A stretch of 64,000 bases of DNA from the NCBI GenBank assembly GCA_025094145.1, contig JALLLS010000067.1, forward strand, positions 124,001 through 188,000, given 5' to 3'. Of the stretch, positions 1 through 11,793 are shown piece by piece (within the stretch, counting starts at the first letter, position 1; each line of letters begins with the position of its first letter). A program made the position numbers and the translations under genes. The notes below the pieces were generated by a model that was not told the origin of the DNA, made no database searches, and saw only the letters and a program-made list of their open reading frames with translations. Source of the stretch: Spinellus fusiger. Taxonomy: Eukaryota > Mucoromycota > Mucoromycetes > Mucorales > Phycomycetaceae.

Positions 1-416
1 CGCGATATTATATCATTGTCAATATCAACACTATAGACAAGTGTCACCCTCAATTCAGGGTAGCTTCTATCACAAAGGGTAAGGTGTAGGTAGTGGTCTA
101 GGGTTGCAGTGGACCAAACCAGATCAAGCTCACGTGTCTGGGTGTGTCTTATTTCGGCTTTGAGTCCTATGGGTCCATAGCGAAGACCCCCATAGACAGG
201 CATTTCTTCACAGGCACTGGTAAGAGCAGGGTCCTGTGAGCTGCGTGGAGTATCTAGACAGGCAGGTGGGACGTCTGTAAAGTACACCAGACGGCCTCCC
301 CAGTGAAGGTTTAGTAAGAGACCAGTGTTAGTGGCACCAATAGCATAGGTACTGTTGTGGGAGACAAGAAACCATGTATTATTTGCGGGGTGTTGAGAAA
401 TACCAAGAGGTAGCAT
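1..416 (-). CDS. Alpha-galactosidase (glycoside hydrolase family 36), N-terminal part, cut by window edge
   Basis: The minus strand is open from an ATG at 416 to the window edge (138 codons). The translation reads like the N-terminal beta-sandwich domain of GH36 alpha-galactosidases. It begins MLPLGISQHP, has a leader segment ending in an LHWGGRLVYF motif, then a Tyr-Gly-Gly-Leu-Arg-Tyr-Gly block, a run of the type 'ELDLVW', and a 'YPELRVTLVYSVDIDNDIISR'-like end that matches the family pattern just before the catalytic barrel. GH36 enzymes release terminal alpha-1,6-galactose from melibiose, raffinose and galactomannan. The catalytic aspartates lie outside the window and cannot be checked. 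No signal peptide is evident, which would fit a cytosolic enzyme. The gene follows SAC1 on the same strand after a 579-bp gap. The family call is from motif recognition. Confidence 0.72.
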   Translation of the reverse strand, partial: MLPLGISQHPANNTWFLVSHNSTYAIGATNTGLLLNLHWGGRLVYFTDVPPACLDTPRSSQDPALTSACEEMPVYGGLRYGPIGLKAEIRHTQTRELDLVWSTATLDHYLHLTLCDRSYPELRVTLVYSVDIDNDIIS

Positions 417-995
417 AAGAGAAAGAAAAGAAAAGGGGGTTTTCTATAGTGTCTCGCGCTTGCCTTTGAAGCTAAGGATGTTTCACAATACATAACAATA
501 CTTAGCATTGGGTAGTAACTATGATATTTGCACTTGTCTATTCTTGAGAAATCCTGGTGGTAGTCATGACAATAAAAAGAAGAAAAGAAGAAACCTCCCT
601 GATATTGTGTGTTTTTGTTTGTGTTGATAGTCTATTCCTCTACTTGGAAAATCTGTTCATTCGTATCATAAACTAGTCTATAATAAATAGAGTAATTTAG
701 ACCCTCTTTTAATAGATTAGTATGAACAGAGGCATCACAGGAAATATCAACCGATTTCTTAGTGTTTTAGTATGAATACACATTCTATTCAGTTTAAATA
801 TACATAGGCAGATACATAATTTTACATGATAGTGTCAATATCTATCTACAAAATAAGAAACAATAATATAATAAAACAACATCAATACACAATAAAACAC
901 ATACAAGAGAAAAGTATCCAAATGAATTCAATTCTATATCTATTTTCATTTATATTTATCTGTCTGTTCTGATTTGATTTATCTACCTCTTTACA
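417..995. other. Intergenic region SAC1 3' end / alpha-galactosidase 5' end
   Basis: This AT-rich stretch holds the 3' side of SAC1 and the presumed promoter of the alpha-galactosidase gene, both on the minus strand. I see no conserved ORF, RNA gene or repeat in it. Confidence 0.5.
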
Positions 996-2780
996 TTAAG
1001 TCTTCTTTTTCATGCTTGACAGCTCATGTCCCTGTTCAGCCTCTTCTAATCCTTTACTATTCGTACGTAATGTAGGCCATTGAGTAGGCAAAGCTATCCT
1101 ATCTTCTGAGACCCAACGGAGAGAAACAAGTCGAGGCCAATTCACATACTCTCTTCCATGTTTCTGAACATACTCCCATGTTACAATGACAACAGTAAAA
1201 ACAAAAGACAGTATAAAGACATAGACAGTAGAGGACTCTACAGGCAAAATATCAGGAAACAGTAGGGCACAGAGAAACAGTAAAAGTGAAATGATAAGGA
1301 CATATGGCACCATACGAGTCTTCCATGCCACATGTGTGTTCCTTATAGGCATGCCATGTCGGTATTGACCAGTAAAGAGATCAATGCCATCCTGTCGTTC
1401 TCCATCAGCATAGTTGTTTTTGATATAACGTATGATGGAGTGCTTGAGATCAGAAAGAGCCCCCATGTAAGTACGTCTGCCTGTTCTGTTGTAAAAGAGT
1501 CAATCCAAAGCAGCTCTTTAGTATTCTACTTGCCTAGTGTAGTCTGTCTTGAGAGCACTTGTACCAGAGTAAGCAATACTAAGAATATCTGCATTATCAG
1601 CCCATACTATCATCATTATTAGTATCTGTAGAAATCAATAGTGAGTTACCATTATTAAAGATGGTCATAAAAGATTCATTATTTTCAACAATTTCTGTTG
1701 ACTGTAGAACATCGGATTCTCTTAGTTGAAGATTAAGTACCCATTTCGCCAATGTACTCTGAACAACATTGGTACGATCCAAGCAATCCATACAGTTGGT
1801 TCTTGCAACAGAGGTCTGTGTTTTTCTGAGAACAGGTGCTGAAGGATTGGAGTAGTCCACAAAACAGTACCTAGTCTTCTCATCAGCACCTAGTGATGGT
1901 GTATTTATTTATGATTACTTACTCTTGTTTCCTTAGTTCTGGCTCCAACATATCGATGAGCAATTGAACACGGTGCCATCGCATGTTACGACATTCATGA
2001 TGAAAATCAAAATGGACGTAAAAGAGACGAGGATCACCGAGCAATTCAACACTACGACGGTAAGCACTACTCACAGGAAGCTCATATCCTTTTTTGTTAG
2101 TGAGATTGATAAGCAATTGAGGGCCATAGAGTTGGATTTGTTGATCAAAATGAGCACGACTAGTCTCCAGTCCTTCTCTTTTATCGACATCAGTTGGAAT
2201 CCACAACTCGGGTGTGTAGCGTGTATTAGGGATTTGAGACCAACGCACAGGTACTGAGCCCCGTGTCTGAACAAAAGAAAAGCAGAGTGGATGGCCTGCC
2301 GATAGGGTGTGAGGGAGATCACAGGAGAGTATTTGTTCGGACTCTACAAAGTTACTTGCATGTCCTTTAGAATCAAGACCACGAGAGAAATAGCGTGTGC
2401 CGGCACGTTCCTGACTGCGACGGCTGATCAGTCCAAATGTGACATGTCGACTTTTGATAATACAAGGTGTTATTGACACAACTATATAATAAAATAATAA
2501 AAAATGAATAAATTTCTGTGGATATCATTCAAAGGGTCACTTTCACCACATATAAATCCAGCAATAAATACTTACAGCCTTGAATCACGGGTAATATAAA
2601 AGCACTAAACTAAACAAATGTCTATTGAATACACATCTTATCTTTTTGTCTCTAACCTATAAGACTTACATCTTGAGGATGGTTTGGATCCATAGTAGCG
2701 TTGATGAGTTTTTCAGCAAGAAATCTATTGGAAAAGAATCTTACGTCTGCCTAAATTAATGGTTGAGAGAACAGTGCAGA

Positions 2781-2814
<34 letters not shown>

Positions 2815-3633
2815 GCAGCAGCAGCAATAACAATAACAATAACAATAACAATAACAATAACAATAACAATAACAATAACAATAATAAAGAATCTTTATCT
2901 TTTCATTGAAGGATATCAACTCACCTCCTGCCATTGTGATTTTCTAGCTGGGCCAAGACTCATCTGCTGTTGAACAGTTAATGTGAGTGCATAGGTATAA
3001 GACAAATAGAAGCTATTGTGCTTCAAATAATCTTCTAACAGATGAAGGTGCATTTGTTCCTCTCTCATCTGTTGTTCTGATAAAACAGGCAGATCATTGA
3101 AAACAGGCAGTATTTGAAAAGCATGGGCTCTGTAGATATCACTTCCACACATGGACCCTACAAGGGATCGCCCTGTAATAACCACCATGTACTCTCCTAT
3201 CAATGACCAACACTTAGGATCCACTGATGTTCACAGATATCTTTATCCCTCAGACAAAATAGGTTTCTATGACTTGCCTGCCTGTAACTGTAGAAATCCC
3301 ATCAGACCATACACCACCAGCTCTTTTTGAGACTGCTCAAGGACTGGCGGAGCTAAATACAGTGCATGTTTGCAGTAGAGTCAGTTTTCCAACACACACA
3401 CACACACACACTCACTCTCTCTCTCTATAGTATTATTATATTCTTATGTTTTCTCTTATAATATAATATTATCTAGTTCTCTATTCTCTGTTGATCCCAC
3501 CATTAAGCTCTAGTTTTCCAGATTGGCGTTGAATTGTCAGTGTGTCTGATACAGTCTGACCGAGTGGGTTGCTTTTCGAGGGCTCATACAAAGGCGTAAA
3601 GAAGTATGTCTCTGGTGTGATATAACTAAGCAT
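996..3633 (-). CDS. SAC1: SAC1 phosphoinositide (PI4P) phosphatase, 9 exons, 645 aa
   Basis: This encodes the integral-membrane Sac1 lipid phosphatase that dephosphorylates PI4P at ER/Golgi membranes. Exons by splice sites and frame are 3633-3501, 3352-3278, 3196-2925, 2750-2670, 2609-2576, 2481-1923, 1870-1650, 1606-1534 and 1485-996. They total 1938 nt with no internal stop (yeast Sac1 is 623 aa). The Sac domain contains the segments ISRRSQERAGTRYFSRG and SFVQTRGSVPVRWSQ. The catalytic CX5R motif RTNCMDCLDRTN lies near residues 408-419, with Cys411 and Arg417. Two C-terminal membrane helices at about 542-559 and 570-586 match Sac1 topology and separate it from the soluble FIG4. Two introns (3277-3197 and 1533-1486) have GC-AG ends and one (1649-1607) is only 43 nt. 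It lies 235 bp downstream of FIG4 on the same strand. The start ATG is supported by a reasonable first exon but is the least certain part. Confidence 0.93.
2781..2886. repeat. Compound microsatellite in SAC1 intron 3
   Basis: A run of about ten AAT units, then about five CAG units, then about ten CAATAA units. It lies wholly within the intron between exons 3 and 4 of SAC1 (2924-2751), so it does not affect the protein. Its long open reading (poly Tyr/Cys) is an artefact. Confidence 0.95.
3392..3426. repeat. (CA)n(CT)n microsatellite in SAC1 intron 1
   Basis: About ten CA dinucleotides pass into a CT run inside the first SAC1 intron (3500-3353). On the coding strand it reads as GA/GT repeats. 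No coding consequence. Confidence 0.9.
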
Positions 3634-3868
3634 TATTAATGCCTAGGTTGGCTATGAAGTGTTTCTCTTATGTATTCTTACAGCACAAGTTGCTCTAACA
3701 TGACTTGATGAGGAATAGAAGAAATGCCAAGCTTAGCTTATGGTGACCATTGAAACAGCGAGCCTTTTTGATTTCTATTTTTAAGTCACACCCATACAGG
3801 TCTATCCAAAGACCCCACTCTCTGTTACAATAGAGATTTAAACAACAGTCTATTCAATACTGCCTATA

Positions 3869-6800
3869 TCAGTAGTCTTTTCCAAAGGCTCCTTGCTGTA
3901 GAATAGACACGTGTCTCTGTGTAGGAGAAGGATAACGACCAGAACGTGTATAAATAGCATAGCCTTCATAACGCTTCCTTGTACTACCACTCCATTTTCT
4001 GCTGATTTGAATAGAAGCTGCTCTGCGTGGAATATCCACATAGGCTGTGTACACCTGTTCGTCAATGCCCTGAATACGAAGAGCAGTAGAGCTGTCACCC
4101 TGTGTATTGAGTTGAACATAGCTTTGGTAGTACTGGTATTCTGGGAAACTCTCTAGTAATACAGTTGTGTCTTGGTTATTCACAGGAATGGTGTGTTTCT
4201 CCAGATGACGAAATTGCTGTGTATAACTGTACAAGAGATATTAATACGAGAAACGTTAATATGAGAGTATAAATACGAGAGATGTTAATACCAGAGTATA
4301 AATACCAGAGTATAAAACCTACCGTCTGTACTCTCTATGTTCACTATGAGTGATGGCTGGCTCAAGACTGCGCTTCACCATACACTCCATCATCCCCGTC
4401 ATTGACTTTTCTTTGCTTCGTGATTTTGTGTCTTCCTCTACTTCCTCTTCTTGTCTGGGCTTTACAGTAGAAAGGTTAGCATGCCTACCGCTAGAGGCAC
4501 GCACAGTAAATGGACTGATCTCCATGGCCTCTGCTTTTGTCAATCTAAAGATATAAGTACAAGAAGATAAGATCAACTTACTGCGATCGACTGTCTTTGG
4601 ATCCTACAGTGAGCTTAGGGGGACGGTATTTTAAGGTCCCATTCATATTAAAGGCAAAGAGACTATCAAGGGAAGTCAATTGGTCGTGCATGTAATATTC
4701 AGCCCAGTAGCCAGAGAAAGGGTCACTCTCATCAGGGCCTACAGCAGGAATACGGAACTTTAGTGGGATGATGAATTGGTTTAATGGAGCTGTTTCTTTG
4801 GATGAAGAAAGGAGCTGTTTCGAGAACCATTGACGATAACTAAGAACACATGGATCCAATACCATCAATTAAAAGAGAAGAGGCAGTTATTTCTTCCTTG
4901 GTATTGTCTTACTCGCGTCTGTCGAGTTTATGGCGTGGATCTTGGTTGTGTAAATGATAGTCTGAATTGAGTTCCCATAACATTGGTTGGCCATCCTTAG
5001 TGACATAATTGCCCAGAAAGAGATTAATAGCATCTTGTTTGTCTGCATCTGTTGTTGTTGCTGTTCTTAGTGATGTATTCAATCATTGCATGGGATTACC
5101 TGAGAATGCATTGGCATAGAAACGCCGTATTGTCTCAATCATATCGCGTGGATGGCTAGTCCATTGGTTGATCTTGCGGTATGTTTCCATTGTGTTGACA
5201 AGATGAGACCCACCGTATTGTAATGCAATGGTATCGCCATGATCATGGTACATCTCTGTAAATATGTTAACTACATCAGAGTCAAAATCCACAACAGGAG
5301 AAGCAATGACGCCAAGTGCATAGAGCTGGTGTCCCAATGCACATTTGCCCATTAGAAACTGAGCAGCATTTGTACGATCCAAACAGTCAATACAATTGGT
5401 ACGTAGAACACCCGTTTGTCGTTTATATCCTTGTCGAGGAGGAAGACTGTAGATAATAAGATAGTAATATCAAACGATAACTTACGATGCATTCTCTTGC
5501 TTTACTATTACAGGGGGTTCAAACCCACTATGGAAGAATCCTGTAGCTTCCATAGTCTCTTGAGCAATCTTCTCGAGAAACCCAATCACATCTTGATCAT
5601 GACTAGAATAAACATAAATACGCAGAACCCATAGAGAGTGTACCTTTTGGATGCTCTGGACATATCCCATGCAATGTATTTTATCTTCTTATCTTTAGGT
5701 AGAAACTGGTTTAAATAAGCAATGGTCTCTGCATATTCTTTCCCTAGAATGGACTCTCTCTTTGTCTTTTCTTTTTGCTATAGTTTGTTAGTCTCTATCT
5801 CACTTTAACAACATACTTTGATCAAGTTGAGTACAACACAAGGAGTACCATAACGAAGGAATAGATTATCAAAGTGTAATGCAGCAGCAGAAAAGAAAGG
5901 ATCCACAACATTCACTAGATTACATATCAGTCCATGAAAGAGTCTGTTGACTTACACTCAATGGGTGGTTTGGGTGACATGTTGGTGGTATCTTGAGACC
6001 AAATCAGAGGAATAGATCCACGGTGTTGTACATAAGATGTATACCGAGGATTACCAAACAGTTTATCAGTAGAGTGGAATGATGTGGTTGTCATTTCTGT
6101 TACTATTTGTTCTGTTTCGACATCATTTGCTACAAATCCCTTGATGCTTATGAATACTAAGAACATGAATGAGCAGATTCTCTTACCTTGTCATTAACAC
6201 CACGTTTTAGAAAGCGAGCTCCTGCAAAATACCGCGACCGTCGAGCAATCAGAGTCACCACTACACTTCTTCCAAACACAGATATCTCTATTCCCTCATT
6301 GGTGTTATTATCATTATTATTATCATATAATCTGTCAATAAAAACTCACTTGCTTGATCAAAAAATCCGTAAATCAAAGGAAGAATCCAACCCGACCGAC
6401 TTTGCAAGTCCTTGAATCCAGATTTCAATAGATAGTGATTCCATATAAACATATCATTATGGTCGTAACATGTCTTTTCCTGAATGTCTGTGTTTTCAGG
6501 ATGTAGAGGTGGATTTGTCATATTGACTTGAAGTGTATTTGTTATATCATAAGTGTATGAAAAGTAAAAGTTCTTTGTCAAGTCTATGTTTTGGAAAGTA
6601 GTGATGTATCTATTGAAGAAGTTCATGAGATGATCTGTACTGTTGTGTGCTATAGTCTTTTACCTTGCTTCGTCTGAATTCTTATCAATCTTCACTTGTA
6701 CACCCACAGGCACAAGTCTTGTATCGTCAATATGATAAATATAATGTCCACCCAAAAGAGCCACTTGTTTGCGTTTAGTGATAAAAATCATATACCAGCC

Positions 6801-7340
6801 TTGAGTGAATTTCACAAATCCAATGATGCCATGGATTTTCATAGGCACAAGATGAAGACCTCCCACAGACATATTACCGTCCTCGATCATCTTTAATAGT
6901 TTTGTTTTCTCTTGTTTAGAATACACCACATCGTCTTCTACTACTACAAGGTCCTTGAGATTGGTTCTGTGGATCTGAAGTACACGATAGTGCTTCTTTG
7001 ACTGGTTGGTGCCTACCAAGTAGTATCTCTAGGCATAGAATATCAATAATAACTAATAATAAATAAAAAGAACTATAGTACGCACTGTTTTTGTTTCATA
7101 AAGCTCAAAGCTACTTAGAACAAAACGGCGGTTGGCAAAGTTCATGGTGGAATGAACTATAGTTGGTTTCTTCATCTCGGGATGAGACTGGCTAGTGGAG
7201 TCATGGTCTATGAGAGTAGGTTGGGTGGGTTGGGTGGAGGGACGTTTAGGTACTACACTGGGCATAGCTGCTGCCAAGTATTGTTCTCTAAGTGCCTCAT
7301 GAGTCTCATTGAATATCTGAGCTTCTTGGGAAGTATTCAT
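3869..7340 (-). CDS. FIG4: FIG4 phosphoinositide 5-phosphatase (PI(3,5)P2), 13 exons, 954 aa
   Basis: Fig4 is the Sac-family phosphatase of the Fab1-Vac14-Fig4 complex that controls PI(3,5)P2 on vacuole/endosome membranes. Exons are 7340-7086, 7028-6664, 6639-6350, 6287-6187, 6139-5956, 5914-5817, 5777-5644, 5602-5486, 5446-5100, 5048-4913, 4839-4582, 4544-4323 and 4226-3869. The total is 2865 nt, open throughout (yeast 879 aa, human 907 aa). Family hallmarks are an N-terminal '[18 protein letters not shown]' start, [41 protein letters not shown], the catalytic [12 protein letters not shown] near residues 530-541 (Cys533, Arg539), and a downstream ALQYGGS plus [11 protein letters not shown]. 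There are no membrane helices, as expected for this peripheral protein. The longer C-terminus with an acidic EEEVEEDTK stretch is lineage-specific. The start is the first ATG in the open first exon; an upstream TTG is rejected. Confidence 0.95.
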
Positions 7341-7645
7341 GACTGTCAAGAACCTTAGTAATAAGCGATTTAAATTGACTTTTTTTTTTTTTTTGCATTT
7401 TCATGAGGATGATTTTGTCTCATTTCTTTGGTACGTAGTGTCTATAAAATGGCATTGATGAAATTTCTTATCTATACTTTGGATAGACAGGAAGCTATGT
7501 TATATAGTACTATACTTTAGTAAGACTCAGTTGTATTTACTATCAATGATGATATTAAAAGAGTCTGTTGTAGAGATCATTCTTTAGCATAAGAAAACAA
7601 CGCGTTATGGACTATACTGTTATAAACACTGTCATTTTAACTTCT
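7341..7645. other. Intergenic region TRM13 3' end / FIG4 5' end
   Basis: A 305-bp AT-rich gap with a 16-T run near 7379-7394. It must hold the TRM13 3' end and the FIG4 promoter. No other feature is seen. Confidence 0.5.
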
Positions 7646-9686
7646 TTACTGTTTGGGCACTGCAATCAATGCGCAGTTTTCTAAGCTTGTAGAGGGATCT
7701 ACGTAGTAAACAAGTTCCGCACTCAGTCCACAGGATTCAAGGTATTTTAATCTCCCAGCGTCCAAGATACGTTTGCATTCATAGCCAATCTTTTCACGCT
7801 CATGTAAATTCCATCCAGAGTAATGGTTACTAGAAAGTGAAGTATGAGTACACTGCACATTCTAAAAGACAGGGGAATTAGATTTACCTGCTAAGATCAG
7901 CATCTCCTTCTTCTTGTTCAATATCAGCATGCTCTTCTTCCTCTTCTTCCTCTTCTTCCTCTTCCTTTTCTGCTGTTTCCTTTGGACCAGCATCAGAGGG
8001 AGCTTCTGTGGAGGAAGAGTTACAGCTACAACGAGAGCCACTTGTAGCCCAACTACTCATCTTACAGATACGATCAAAATCAACCTTTGTTATATTGGCT
8101 TTTTCCAAATACTCTTGGTTAGGATACATCTCGTAACGACACAACTGATGGCAACAGAGAGCAATAATAATGCCTGAAATGGGATGACTATAAAATAGAG
8201 TAGATAGTGGCAGTATGAGATATACTTTACATTCTGTCGATTGTCCCTTTGAACCCCTTACATATGGCCTTTCTCCTGTTGATTTGTCATATAGTTCATC
8301 AAACACTTTAATGTGATATCAGTGGCACTTCCACAAAGATGCTTGGACAGTACCACCACCTTTTTCATTTGCTGTTGATTGTTCATAAGACTCTGAACTT
8401 TACTCAGATTAAGATCCTTGATATCAATCAGCACACGTTGGACTAAAGAAGGGTTCTTCTCATTGGGACCACACAAGAGAGGATCCAGCTATCCGAAAAT
8501 TATATTTTCAATGACCTTTCCTTGGTGTGTTTTCTTTCTTACCTTATTTCTAACATTCTTACGATCTACCAACACATAGGTAGACTCGCTGTTTTCTTCT
8601 GCCAATGCCTTTTTTAATACACCCGACAAATCACCTAGGTAGTAATGAGAAGTGTGTTCTTTACTATCTACTATTGTAGGGTGGGATCTACCTCTTCCAG
8701 CACCAAATTCAATGAAACATGCTTTTTTGTTTTGTAGCATTCCCTTCTTTTCCATGTGTCCTAATAAAGAAGACTAGAAAGAATAAGGTGTATTAGTGAC
8801 ATTCTTTCATGGACACTCTCTTTTCTGTTGAAATTCTTACTTGTTGATCGAGATGTTTTATGAACCTCTCAGCTGTACTGTAGGCCATAGCTAATTAGGA
8901 CATTTCTCATGACAAAGATAGATATCTATGTAGGTAGCTTACCGAAGACTACTAATGGCATCATGGGTAAGAATCTCTTGTCTAATCACAGGAACATGCT
9001 CTTTGTATATACTCTCTATTTTATGTGCCAATGCATTGAGTTCGTTGACTGGCAGTTGACTGAGTTGAATACGTGCAATCCATGGTTGAGAATACATATT
9101 CTTATGCAATTGAATGGATCGTTGAAATTCAAGTTCTTCTTCAGATAAAGAAAGAGTACAATTGACATTAAGAGAATAAAACTGTTCATTGTCCTTGGGT
9201 CGTGCGTTGCAACGGGTATTCAAGTGGTGTTCAAGGTTTCTTTCAAAGATAGTACTGTCTTTGAGTGAGTAATAAGGACTGGTGTCTTACACACACAAGG
9301 ACAGATCCACCGAGAGAGACTTACTGAGAAGGATCATAAGGACAAGGAATACGACGCATAGTATCTATTTCACCACTCTTTTGCTGCTCTGCCAAGTGTT
9401 CTCCACAGTACTTGTTGGTGCGTTTGGCAGGTAGACTGCAGTATCTGCTTTTCCGGGCGACATAAAAGTGGCACTGCTGTGGTCTGGTGGGAGGAGGGGG
9501 AATAGGTTTGGCTATTTTTGTCTTTGATCTCGACTCTTTTGGCATGGTAAAGAAGCAGGTTGAAGTAGGCCTGAGACCAAAATAGTGATAAGTGACTTGT
9601 CTTTCATGCCCTTGACGACCTGGTGTTGGTTCTGTTGTTGAATCAGTAGTCATGGAGATAGAAATGACACTCATTGTGTCACTCAT
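7646..9686 (-). CDS. TRM13: TRM13-type tRNA 2'-O-methyltransferase, 7 exons, 550 aa (or 503 aa from Met48)
   Basis: Trm13 methylates the 2'-O of residue 4 in certain tRNAs. Exons are 9686-9325, 9254-8943, 8877-8841, 8773-8543, 8488-8262, 8187-7888 and 7829-7646, totalling 1653 nt in frame. The N-terminal CCCH finger is visible (C72, C83, C94, H97). It is followed by a CHHC finger split by intron 1, with PCPYDP before and HH...C after the junction. Next come a SAM-binding IEFGAGRGR motif, a KHLCGSATD segment, IIIALCCHQLC, and the C-terminal 'LENCALIAV' typical of the family. An Asp/Glu-rich run of about 25 residues sits in exon 6 before the C-terminal block. Yeast and human proteins are near 480 aa, so the in-frame ATG at 9545 (Met48) is a strong alternative start. 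It is divergent from LEU5 and upstream of FIG4. Confidence 0.92.
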
Positions 9687-10220
9687 TATGTTACTATAGA
9701 AACACCATCAGTGTCATTGAATTCTTCCCTTCTTCTGCAGGAGACTATAATGCCAACATAAGGTATATAAATAAAAGGATTCTTATTTTTATAGCACACA
9801 TAGATATAGAATACTCTCTTATTTAAAGCAGTCATTGTTAGAATGGATTTCTTTTTGTCTTCTTTATTGGATCTCAATTTTTCCTTATAAGTCAATGAAC
9901 AAACTCAGGCCCATTACAAAAGGACTGTTATGGCTTTCTTTTTCTTTTCTTTTTTTGCTTTTGCCCGCTCTAAAGCAACAGAATTCCGTTATGGACTAAA
10001 AAGTGTAAATAAAAATCCCCATACGATTTATAAGGATCTTCATGTGATATTAAGTAATACCTTGTTAATTTTTATTTTCCAATTTTTTATTATTTTCCCC
10101 TTTTTCCCCTTTTCTCTTTTCTCTTTTCTTCGTTTGGACTTTTCTCTCTCTACTAACAAGTCTTATTGGAATTTCAATTGAATTGAAAAACAAGCCGCGC
10201 TACAGTAGCAGACCTCAATA
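9687..10220. promoter_or_regulatory. Divergent intergenic region TRM13 / LEU5
   Basis: A 534-bp region between two divergent genes, so it should hold both promoters. It contains long T-rich tracts (about 9930-10150). Short ORFs in both directions are low-complexity (Phe-rich or Lys-rich) and are not believed. No individual element could be identified. Confidence 0.5.
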
Positions 10221-11731
10221 ATGCAACAACCACAAGAGCAGCAGACCCTCGACCTTTTATCTACCCCACATCCTCGGGAAAACCAGTCTCAAAAAGAGAC
10301 AGCGAAGGCGACACAGAGCCTTGATTATGTCATTCGTTCAGGCATTGCAGGTGGAGTTGCTGGTTGTATGGTAACTTTATTCTTCATAGCGTGTGCGAAG
10401 TATTGGACTTAACCCTCTGCGATCTAGGCCAAAACTGCCATTGCACCCTTGGACAGAGTAAAGATTTTGTTCCAGACTAGAAACCCGGCCTTTGAGAAGT
10501 ATGCAGGTAAAGAGAAAGGCGTAGTGTGAAGAAGGGGGATAGAATATGGAAAGAACCACTACAAGACAAGAGAGTAAACCAAAGATATCTGTTTAGGCAC
10601 ATTCACAGGTGCATTTAAGGCTGGACGCGATATTATTCAGTTCTCGGGGGTTAGAGGATTATTCCAAGGACATTCTGCTACTCTATTAAGAATATTTCCG
10701 TATGCCTCTATTAAATTCATAGCGTATGAACAATACAGAGCAGTAAGTCTGAAAGAGAGACGGGTAGTTTATGACTCATTCATGCTACTATAGCTACTGA
10801 TGCCTACAAAAAAGTCAGAGAACTCTGCACGGCAATTTGTAGCAGGTTCATTAGCGGGTAAGTTCTCTTTTATTTGTATTTGTGTGTGTCTATCTATTGA
10901 TCAATAGAAGATCAATAGAAGATCAATAGAAGATCAATAGAAGATCAATAGAAAAAGATATGAGTATAGGTATGATATTTATGTATGTGCCTATATGTAT
11001 GTATGTGCTTATAGGAGTCACTTCCGTTCTCTTCACCTATCCACTTGACCTTATTCGGGTACGTCTAGCCTTTGAAGTCAAACAAGGGGAAATGCAAAAG
11101 ACTAGCTTATTGATTACATGCAAACAAGTCTATCATGAACCAGCGGCAAAAAATGGATGGATCCATTGGAATATTTTCAACTTTTACAGAGGATTTGTTC
11201 CTACACTGGCAGGCATGATACCCTATGCTGGTGTATCTTTCTGGACCTATCATAAAGTGACTCAATTCTGTCGCTATCACCCCATGGCCATACCCCACAC
11301 ACGTACACACCCCACCCTGGACTTTGATCCTACGAGAAATGATCTGACAGCTAGCCAGCGACGACAGTTGGAGAAACCAGATTTAACAACATGGGCAGAA
11401 CTCTTTTGTGGTGGTATATCAGGCCTTGTTGCACAGACAAGCAGCTATCCACTAGAAGTAAGTAACAAAACTTGATAAGGATCAGAAAAATGTAATGGAG
11501 AAGAACTAAAAACAGTGGGTGTAGGTCATTCGAAGGAGGATGCAAGTAGGCGGTCTGTACAATCCAGATATATTTTTCGGATTTATGTCGACAGTCAAAG
11601 AGATATACCATACAAAGGGATTCAAAGGATTCTATGTGGGGCTTACTATTGGTTATATCAAAGTAGTGCCTATGGTGGCAGTCAGTTTTGCTGTCTATGA
11701 GAAAATGAAACATGCTCTTGATATTTATTAA
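10221..11731 (+). CDS. LEU5: Mitochondrial carrier of the Leu5 (coenzyme A accumulation) type, 6 exons, 362 aa
   Basis: This mitochondrial inner-membrane carrier is closest to yeast Leu5, which is needed for CoA in the matrix. Exons are 10221-10370, 10428-10506, 10597-10742, 10794-10857, 11015-11457 and 11525-11731, totalling 1089 nt in frame (yeast Leu5 is 357 aa). All three carrier signatures are present: PLDRVK (repeat 1), PLDLIR (repeat 2) and PLEVIRR (repeat 3, split by intron 5). The Leu5-type block '[17 protein letters not shown]' and 'PYAGVSF' with an insert between repeats 2 and 3 favour Leu5/SLC25A16/SLC25A42 over other carriers. The Gln-rich N-terminus has no clear presequence, normal for carriers. 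Substrate assignment is by family, not proven. Intron 4 carries an 11-bp tandem repeat. Confidence 0.9.
10899..10953. repeat. Five perfect 11-bp tandem units in LEU5 intron 4
   Basis: Five head-to-tail copies of GATCAATAGAA lie inside the 157-nt fourth intron of LEU5. The unit count is likely polymorphic. No coding effect. Confidence 0.95.
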
Positions 11732-11793
11732 CAAAAGAAGAGAAAGAGAAAAATGAGTGTTTATAGACACTAGGAAAAATATTTTACTCTAAT

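Noticed and set aside
311..508. 65-codon minus ORF overlapping the alpha-galactosidase start
   Set aside because: The GH36 N-terminus is read in another frame across the same bases.
2725..2934. 69-codon ORF rich in Tyr and Cys on the minus strand
   Set aside because: It is the translation of the compound microsatellite in a SAC1 intron.
5505..5525. GGGGGTTCAAACCC, resembling a tRNA T-arm
   Set aside because: It lies within a FIG4 exon, with no acceptor or anticodon stem around it.
9930..10181. 83-codon Phe-rich ORF upstream of LEU5
   Set aside because: T-tract artefact in a promoter region; low complexity and no splice or motif support.
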